DNA of 64,000 nucleotides from Actinopolymorpha cephalotaxi (GTDB lineage Bacteria > Actinomycetota > Actinomycetes > Propionibacteriales > Actinopolymorphaceae): assembly GCF_013408535.1 (NCBI RefSeq), contig NZ_JACBZA010000001.1, positions 6,656,850 to 6,720,849 on the forward strand, in the 5' to 3' direction. Positions 58,595 to 64,000 of this stretch are shown here, in pieces. The position numbers and the translations under genes are program-made. How positions within the stretch are numbered: the stretch's first letter is position 1; each line of letters starts with the position of its first letter. Under the pieces are notes generated by a model. It had not been told where the DNA came from. It ran no database searches and worked only from the letters and a program-made list of their open reading frames with translations.

Positions 58595-59569
58595 ATGCAC
58601 CAGCACATGGGATTGAAGGGTGTGGTGGCGGTGGCCGGGTTGGCCGGCCTCGTGGTGGCGGACGCGCTGCTCGTCGTGATGGCGGTCCGGCACTCGGCCG
58701 GTGAGACGGCCTTCGGGACGGCAACGGGCAACCTCTCGTCGTCCAGGGGAGGTTCCTCGCCGAGAACCTCACCGACCCGCGAGCCCGACGGATCCCGCTC
58801 GCTGGTCGACATCGGCGCGGGCGGCGCCGTCGCCCGCGCGACCACCGGTATCTGCGGGCGGGGTGGCGCGACCCTGCAGCTGTCCACCGACCGGGGCCGG
58901 ACCTTCGACGTCGCCGAGGTGCGTTCGGCCGAGGTCATCGTCCGGGTGATCACGAAGGACGACCGGACCACGTCCCTGATCGGGGCGGACGCCGACTGCC
59001 GCAAGCTCGCGACGTACGTCAGCGAGGACGCCGGCGGGACCTGGACCAGGCTGGCCGGCACCCGCGGCAACTGGTACCTCGACCCCAGGCCCGCGCCCCG
59101 GCTGCACGTACCCACCGGCAAAGTCGTCGTTCCCTGTGGGAAGGGCGTCGACGTGGCCGGGTTCAGCACACTGTCGGCGCGGCGCGCGTTCGTCCTCTGC
59201 GGCGGCGGCGAGGTGCGGACGACCGTCGACGGCGGCGCGCACTGGAGCTCGCGAGGAAACGTGAAGGCGGCCGCCGACCTGGACTTCGTGAACGAACGAA
59301 CCGGCCTGGCCGCCCGAACCGGCGTCCCCGGCTGCGACGGAATCGAGGTCGTCCGCACCACCGACAGCGGGTGGCACTGGAAGCGGACCGCCTGCGTGTC
59401 CGGTGACGCGGCGCGAAGCGGGGCCCGACCGGACCTCTCCGCCGACGGCGACCGCGCCTACCTCGCCCGGGGAGAGGCCGTCTGGGTCACCGCCGACGCC
59501 GGCCGGCACTGGACCCGGACATCCTGGGGCCGGCAGTCGCCACAGGGCCAGTCGCAGGACGCGCCCTAA
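58595..59569 (+). CDS. Membrane-anchored beta-propeller-like (Asp-box) protein
   Basis: A 324-residue protein of unknown function. A signal anchor (LKGVVAVAGLAGLVVADALLV, about residues 6-26) is followed by a Ser/Thr/Pro linker and an extracellular domain with several Asp-box-like turns: STDRGRTFD, SEDAGGTWTRL, TVDGGAHWSS, TTDSGWHWKR and TADAGRHWTR. Such S-x-D-x-G-x-x-W turns occur in BNR/sialidase-type and YCF48-like propellers. Cysteines are present in possible pairs. ATG 58595 is used; GTG/ATG alternatives upstream give non-hydrophobic extensions. Its stop overlaps that of the converging kinase gene (CTAA). Confidence 0.75.
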   Translation: MHQHMGLKGVVAVAGLAGLVVADALLVVMAVRHSAGETAFGTATGNLSSSRGGSSPRTSPTREPDGSRSLVDIGAGGAVARATTGICGRGGATLQLSTDRGRTFDVAEVRSAEVIVRVITKDDRTTSLIGADADCRKLATYVSEDAGGTWTRLAGTRGNWYLDPRPAPRLHVPTGKVVVPCGKGVDVAGFSTLSARRAFVLCGGGEVRTTVDGGAHWSSRGNVKAAADLDFVNERTGLAARTGVPGCDGIEVVRTTDSGWHWKRTACVSGDAARSGARPDLSADGDRAYLARGEAVWVTADAGRHWTRTSWGRQSPQGQSQDAP

Positions 59570-60999
59570 CCGGTGGTCCGCGAACGTACGCCCACCACGC
59601 CGTCCTCGACGACCCCCTCGACCACCGCGTCGCGTCCGCCATCGCGGCCGTAGTCGTAGCCGTAGCCGTACGTGCGCGCGTCCGGCCCCCTGGCGGGCGC
59701 CATGTTGAGCACGGTGCCGAGCAGCCGTGCGTCGACCTTGGCGAGGTTGCCGACCGCCGCGTCCACCTGGTCGGCGGTGGTGCTGCCGTGCCGGACGACC
59801 AGGACGGTACCGTCGGCCATCCGGGCCAGGATCGAGGCGTCGGTCACCGGAAGCAGCGGCGGCGCGTCGACGAGGACCACGTCCGCGCGGCGGTCGAGGT
59901 CGCCGAGCAACAGCTCCATGGCCCGGGACTGCAGCAGCTCGCTCGGGTTCGGCGGCAGCGGGCCGCTGGCCAGCACCTCCAGCGGGATGTCGCCCCAGGG
60001 CTGCAGCGCGTCCTCGGCCGCGATCCGCCCGATCAGCACGCTGGTCAGCCCGACCGCACCCTCGATGCCGAGGTACTCCGCCAGCCGGGGGCGGCGGATG
60101 TCACCCTCGACCAGCACCACCCGCCGGCCGGCCTGGGCGAGGGTGATGGCGAGGTTGCAGGTCGTCGTGGTCTTGCCCTCCGCGGGCACCGAACTCGTGA
60201 CGACGATGCGTTTGGGCCGCCGGTCGACGTCGACGAACTGCAGGTTGGTACGCAGTTGCCGGAACGACTCCGACCGGGGAGAACGCGGCTCCAGATGGAC
60301 CACCAGCGGCTTCGCCTGGGCCTGCGGGTCGTGGGCGATGACACCGAGGTTCGGCGCACCGGTCCAGGCGTTGAGCGCCTCGGTGTTCTTGATGGTGCGG
60401 TCCAGCAGTTCCCGCAGGAGGGCGAGGCCGGTGCCGAGCACCAGACCCGCGATCAGGCCGAGCGCGAGAGTGCGCACCGGCCGCGGCGCCACCGGCGAGT
60501 CGGGCCGGCTGGGTGAGTCGACGACGGTCGCCCGCAGCGGAGACGGCGAGCGGGCGTCCGGGCGTTCGAGGTCCTTGGCGAACGCCACGAACTGGCGGGA
60601 CACGGCCTGGTTGATCCGCTGGGCGCGGGCGGGAGCGGTGTCGGTGGTGGTGATCTCGAGCAGGGTGGTGTCCGGGAGGATCCGGGCGGAGACGCGGGCG
60701 CTCAGTTCGGCGGGCGTCATGGGCAGCCGCAGCTGCTTCACCACCGCGGTGGTGACCGCCTCGCCGCGGACGAGATCGGCGTAGGAACGCGCCCGCTGCT
60801 GCGACAACAGGCTGCCCTGGTAGGCGCTGGTCGTGGAGTCGTCCGCCGGCGTGACACCGACGAACAGGGTCGCGGTGGACTGGTACGTCGGCGTCGTCCG
60901 CAGCACCACGACCGCGGCGACGGCCACCGCGACCACCACGCACAACAGCAACAGCTTCCACTGCGTGCGGATCAGTCGGAAGTACTCCCGCAGCTCCAC
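59566..60999 (-). CDS. Wzz-tyrosine kinase fusion for polysaccharide chain control
   Basis: A 477-residue BY-kinase fused to its Wzz-type membrane adaptor. TM1 is LLLLCVVVAVAVAAVVVL (about 16-33), the extracellular loop carries YQSTATLFVGV, and TM2 is LALGLIAGLVLGTGLALL (about 178-195). The kinase half has RSESFRQLRTNLQF, Walker A SSVPAEGKTTTTCNLA (about 269-284), Walker A' VVLVEGDIRRPRLAEYLG, and Walker B DVVLVDAPPLLPVTDA. The tail has four clustered tyrosines (Y444, Y446, Y448, Y450: TYGYGYDYG), as expected for autophosphorylation. The start is GTG 60999, with AGGAAGG 8 nt upstream. It should cycle with chain polymerisation and export. Confidence 0.92.
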   Translation of the reverse strand: MELREYFRLIRTQWKLLLLCVVVAVAVAAVVVLRTTPTYQSTATLFVGVTPADDSTTSAYQGSLLSQQRARSYADLVRGEAVTTAVVKQLRLPMTPAELSARVSARILPDTTLLEITTTDTAPARAQRINQAVSRQFVAFAKDLERPDARSPSPLRATVVDSPSRPDSPVAPRPVRTLALGLIAGLVLGTGLALLRELLDRTIKNTEALNAWTGAPNLGVIAHDPQAQAKPLVVHLEPRSPRSESFRQLRTNLQFVDVDRRPKRIVVTSSVPAEGKTTTTCNLAITLAQAGRRVVLVEGDIRRPRLAEYLGIEGAVGLTSVLIGRIAAEDALQPWGDIPLEVLASGPLPPNPSELLQSRAMELLLGDLDRRADVVLVDAPPLLPVTDASILARMADGTVLVVRHGSTTADQVDAAVGNLAKVDARLLGTVLNMAPARGPDARTYGYGYDYGRDGGRDAVVEGVVEDGVVGVRSRTTG

Positions 61000-61358
61000 C
61001 GGCGCAACCTTCCTGAGCTGTCCTCGTCGGTATCCGGCGGTGAAGCCGGAGCGAGATGGGACCGACCTCGGGCGAGGAGCATGAGACTCCTGTCCCGTGG
61101 CCTGGGGTCCGAAACGGGCCGGGCCGCCGGAAGTTTCTCCGCACACCGGAAGCTCGTGCCGCCCGTGGTGGCGGGCTCGCCCGAAGCGGCCGGTGTATGA
61201 CGCGGCGTACCGGAGTAGACACGTACTGTACGCGGAGTGGGTGTCGTTTACGCGTACGCCCGGCCGGGGGAGAAGTGCAGGGGGTGCGGACCTCCCCGGG
61301 GCCGACCCGGGACCAGCGGACGGAGCGGACCGTTGACCACCACCACCTGGACGAGGCG
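61000..61358. other. Divergent promoter region of the kinase and glycosyltransferase genes
   Basis: About 360 bp without a supported gene. An 11-bp palindrome, CGTAC-T-GTACG, lies at 61222-61232, with TACTGT/TACAGT readable as a -10 element on either strand. GTAC-containing hexamers are dense from 61206 to 61258. This is the natural place for a regulator of both arms of the locus. Confidence 0.45.
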
Positions 61359-62636
61359 ATGACCGCGAACTCCGCGTCCGAGGCGCGTGCCGCCGGCGCG
61401 CACACCCCCGCGGTCCGGCGGCCCCGAGCCGTGCACGTGTCCACGGTCCATGCCGCCACCGACATCCGGATCTTCCACAAGCAGTGCCGTACGCTCGCCG
61501 CGGCCGGCTACGACGTCGTGCTGCACGCGCGCACCGACCATCTCCAGGGCCCCGGCAGGCCCTACGAGCAGGACGGCGTCCGTGTGGTGCCGGTGCCGCC
61601 GTCGCCCGGCCGGGCCGCCCGGATGACGGTCGGGGTGTGGAGGCTCTTCCGCCCGCTGCTGGCCCACGACGCGGACGTCTACCACTTCCACGACCCCGAA
61701 CTCCTCCCGCTGGCGGTGGCGCTGCGGCTGTGTGGGCGCACCGTCGTCTTCGACGCGCACGAGCCGCTGCCCGCGCAGATCCTGGCGAAGCCCTGGATCC
61801 CGCCGCGGTTACGGCCCGCGGTGGCGATGGCCACCAGGCTGCTGGTTCGCCTCGCCGGCCGGGGGGTGACCGCGGTGGTGGCCGCGTCGCCGCTGGTCGA
61901 GAGCGTCTACGCCGGCGCGCGCCGGATGGTGGTGGTGAACAACTTCCCGATCCTGCCCGGCGACGACCCGACCGCCCGGCCGGAGGTCGGCCGGGTCGGC
62001 CAGGCCGGCCGGGAGGAGGACGCCGAACGCCCGCCGGAGATCCCGTACGACCGGCGGCCGCGCGGGATCGTCTACGTCGGCGGGCTGTCGGACCTGCGGG
62101 GGCTGTCGGCGATGCTCGACGTGGCCCGGATCGCCGGCACCCGGCACGGCGAGCGGCTGACGCTGATCGGGACGTTCATGCCGGCGGAGCTGGAGGCGCG
62201 GCTGGCCGAGCCGGAACTCGCCGGGCTGATCGAGTACGTCGGCGCGCAGCCGCCGAAGCGGGTCCGCGAGCTGCTGGGTGAGTCCCGCGTCGGCCTGATC
62301 CTGCAGGTCGGGCCGGAGGCGTACAAGCGGAACCTCCCGACCAAGATGTTCGAGTACATGGCCGAGGGGATGCCGGTGGTGGCGTCCCACTTCCCGCTGT
62401 GGAAGCAGATCCTCGACGAGGCCGAGGCCGGTGTCACCGTCGACCCCGAGGACGGCCGGGCGGCCGCGGAGGCGGTGTCGCGGCTGCTGTCGGACCCGGT
62501 GGAGGCGGCGGCGATGGGCCGGCGCGGACGCAAGGCGGTGTACGAGAGGTACTCGTTCGGGCCGGAGGCGGCGAAGCTGCTCGCGTTGTACGACAGCCTG
62601 CTGCCCGGCGACCTGCGCGCCGCCAGAGCCCGATGA
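61359..62636 (+). CDS. GT4-type glycosyltransferase of the polysaccharide locus
   Basis: A 425-residue GT-B glycosyltransferase. AVHVSTVHAATDIRIFHKQC and DVYHFHDPELLPLAVALRLC belong to the acceptor domain; IVYVGGLSDLRGLSAMLDVA and LPTKMFEYMAEGMPVVAS belong to the donor domain with the family glutamate. The HFHDPEL sequence is typical of capsular and exopolysaccharide transferases. ATG 61359 is weakly supported (GAGG 2 nt upstream). It ends in an ATGA overlap with the flippase. Sugar and acceptor are unknown. Confidence 0.87.
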   Translation: MTANSASEARAAGAHTPAVRRPRAVHVSTVHAATDIRIFHKQCRTLAAAGYDVVLHARTDHLQGPGRPYEQDGVRVVPVPPSPGRAARMTVGVWRLFRPLLAHDADVYHFHDPELLPLAVALRLCGRTVVFDAHEPLPAQILAKPWIPPRLRPAVAMATRLLVRLAGRGVTAVVAASPLVESVYAGARRMVVVNNFPILPGDDPTARPEVGRVGQAGREEDAERPPEIPYDRRPRGIVYVGGLSDLRGLSAMLDVARIAGTRHGERLTLIGTFMPAELEARLAEPELAGLIEYVGAQPPKRVRELLGESRVGLILQVGPEAYKRNLPTKMFEYMAEGMPVVASHFPLWKQILDEAEAGVTVDPEDGRAAAEAVSRLLSDPVEAAAMGRRGRKAVYERYSFGPEAAKLLALYDSLLPGDLRAARAR

Positions 62637-63952
62637 GCGGCGCCGACCCCGCGACGACGACCGACGTGCTTCCGGCCGCGCCGCGCACGGCACCCCGGCG
62701 GCCCGGCGCCCGGCGCGGGGTGGCGGAGATCGTGCTGGGCACGGTCCTCGGCCAGGGGCTGCTGATCGCGGCCGCTCCCGTCCTCGCCCGCCTCTACAGC
62801 CCCGCCGACTTCGCCCTGCTGCAGATCTTCACCGGTGTCGTCTCCGTCGGCGCCGTGCTGGCCGGCCTGCGGATGGACCTCGCCGTTCCGTTGGCGCGCG
62901 ACGTCACCGAGGCCCGCGCGGTGGTGCGGGCCGGGCTGGCCGGCACGGTCGTGGTGGCGGTCGCGATCTGGCTGCTGGGCCTGGCCGGCGCCGGGCTGTG
63001 GGCGGTCAACGCCACCCTGGCCGACCTTCGGGCGGCGTGGTGGCTGGTGCCGCCGACGGTGGCGGTGATCGCGGTGTTCCAGCTGCTGAGCGCGGTGCTC
63101 GTCCGCGCCGAGCGGTACCGCGACCTCGCCGGGCGCAACGCCCTGCAGGGTGTGGGCACGGCCGGCGCTCAGCTCGGCCTCGGGTTCGCCGGACTGGCCC
63201 CGCTGGGGTTGCTGCTCGGCATGGGCGTCGGCCGCGCCGCCGGACTCGCGTCGATCGCCCGCGGCGGGTTGTTCCCGCCGCCGGCCGCCGGCCGGCGGGA
63301 GCCGGTGACGGCCGGGCAGGTGTACGCCGCGGTCCGCCGATTCCGCAGGTTCCCCCTGGTGACCACGTGGACGGCGCTGCTGAACAACACCGGACAGTAC
63401 GCGCCGTACCTCCTGTTCTCGTTGACGTACGGCCAGAACCCCACCGGCTGGCTGGCGTTCACCAGCCGGCTGCTCGCGCTGCCGGCCACGGTGGTCGGCC
63501 AGGCGGTGGCCCAGGTGTTCCTCGGCCGGGGCGCGAGCGCGCGGCGGGACGCGACCGGCGACCTCCCGCGGCTGACCTGGCTGGCCGTGCGCCGGCTCGC
63601 GCTGGTCGGCGCCGGACCGGCGATCGCCTTGTCGCTGGCCGGTCCGTGGGTGTTCGGCTGGGTGTTCGGCGCACAGTGGGAACGCGCCGGGTCGTACGCC
63701 CAACTGCTGGCGGTGGCGTTCCTCGCGCAGTTCGTGGCCAGCCCGGTCTCCAACGTCCTGAACCTGGTGGAACGCCAGGGACTCGCTCTGGGCTGGGAGG
63801 CCGTCCGGTTGGTGCTGGTGGTCGGGGTGCCCTGGCTGGTGTGGGCGCTCGGGGGTTCGGACCTGGCCGGCGTCGCCGCCTACGCGGGGGTCCTGGTGCT
63901 CTCCTACGGCGGGGTTCTCGTGCTGGTCCGGTGGGTGCTGCGCCATGGCTAG
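62633..63952 (+). CDS. Wzx-like polysaccharide flippase
   Basis: A 439-residue membrane protein with about 12 hydrophobic segments, of the polysaccharide-transport (MOP/Wzx) superfamily. APVLARLYSPADFALLQIFT near residue 50 is the family's first-loop signature, and FPLVTTWTALLNNTGQYAPY with LLFSLTYGQNPTGWLAFTSR lies mid-protein. It should move lipid-linked repeat units across the membrane. Coupled to the preceding glycosyltransferase by ATGA overlap. Confidence 0.9.
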   Translation: MSGADPATTTDVLPAAPRTAPRRPGARRGVAEIVLGTVLGQGLLIAAAPVLARLYSPADFALLQIFTGVVSVGAVLAGLRMDLAVPLARDVTEARAVVRAGLAGTVVVAVAIWLLGLAGAGLWAVNATLADLRAAWWLVPPTVAVIAVFQLLSAVLVRAERYRDLAGRNALQGVGTAGAQLGLGFAGLAPLGLLLGMGVGRAAGLASIARGGLFPPPAAGRREPVTAGQVYAAVRRFRRFPLVTTWTALLNNTGQYAPYLLFSLTYGQNPTGWLAFTSRLLALPATVVGQAVAQVFLGRGASARRDATGDLPRLTWLAVRRLALVGAGPAIALSLAGPWVFGWVFGAQWERAGSYAQLLAVAFLAQFVASPVSNVLNLVERQGLALGWEAVRLVLVVGVPWLVWALGGSDLAGVAAYAGVLVLSYGGVLVLVRWVLRHG

Positions 63953-64000
63953 CCGAGCGGTGACCGGGCCGCGGACGCCGGAGCGGAACACCCCCGGCCC
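63945..64000 (+). CDS. Probable next gene of the polysaccharide operon, cut at the window edge
   Basis: An ATG at 63945 overlaps the flippase stop by 8 nt and opens a frame MASRAVTGPRTPERNTPG that runs off the window; GTG 63960 is an alternative start. Tight overlap is usual in this operon, but only 18 codons are visible and no function can be inferred. Confidence 0.35.
   Translation, partial: MASRAVTGPRTPERNTPG

Noticed and set aside
1-64000. CRISPR arrays, rRNA, tRNA genes and transposases
   Set aside because: No spaced identical repeats, no conserved rRNA stretches, no cloverleaf-like clusters, and no DDE or HUH-type protein was seen on either strand.

Overview
The window is chromosomal DNA from a high-GC actinomycete. 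Sixty-base lines that I counted by eye range from about 63% to 75% G+C. The assignment rests on the mycothiol synthase gene mshD, the nitrogen regulator GlnR, GTG and TTG starts, several promoters of the form TANNNT followed 6-7 nt later by ATG or GTG (leaderless transcripts), and a PhoP-type PHO box in front of pstS. I cannot fix the genus. No rRNA, tRNA, CRISPR array, integrase or insertion sequence was seen.

Layout. 0-2.1 kb: the tail of a PP2C-like gene, then an AbiEi/AbiEii (type IV) toxin-antitoxin pair of lower GC with a perfect palindrome at its promoter. 2.1-5.6 kb: an MFS drug exporter divergent from a TetR regulator with three phased operators between them, then a di-iron ferritin-like protein. 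5.6-10.2 kb: a second DnaN, an aldose epimerase, an SDR with a pentapeptide-like N-terminus, and a quinone-oxidoreductase-type protein with a Pro/Asp-rich N-terminus. 10.2-24.9 kb: fused SecDF with a small secreted protein, MenB, an alpha/beta hydrolase lacking its usual histidine, an ACT-GNAT protein, a zinc dehydrogenase, a NarL-type two-component system, a kinase-like phosphotransferase, a secreted carboxylesterase and formaldehyde dehydrogenase. 24.9-29.1 kb: an AraC relic, a six-cysteine secreted protein, peptidase E between two related hairpins, an aminopeptidase C-like protein and two DUF202 membrane proteins.

29.2-41.6 kb is a phosphate locus: DUF47 regulator and Pit transporter, converging on pstSCAB with a PHO box, then mshD-ppk1-mutT1 and a secreted 5'-nucleotidase-like enzyme with an EF-hand loop. 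41.7-49 kb: an alkanesulfonate-monooxygenase-like flavoenzyme, glnR, a MoaD-like protein, an ECF sigma/zinc anti-sigma/thioredoxin-like operon, a glycosyltransferase, and a sulfurtransferase-DUF1416 operon preceded by a cysteine-rich leader peptide too short for ordinary gene calling.

49-64 kb is a surface-polysaccharide locus: UDP-glucuronate decarboxylase-like epimerase, initiating sugar transferase, LCP ligase, UDP-ManNAc dehydrogenase (WecC), UDP-GlcNAc 2-epimerase (WecB), Wzz-tyrosine kinase, glycosyltransferase and Wzx-like flippase, running off the right edge. It is interrupted by a co-directional block: a 45-residue membrane peptide, nitrobindin, a Fur-family regulator and YgfZ. These suggest heme/NO/Fe-S homeostasis inside the polysaccharide locus.

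The observations most worth following are the cysteine leader peptide, the AbiE operator overlapping a leaderless promoter, the triple TetR operator, the hydrolase with His replaced by Tyr, the paired hairpins around peptidase E, the six-cysteine secreted protein, and the nitrobindin-Fur-YgfZ block.
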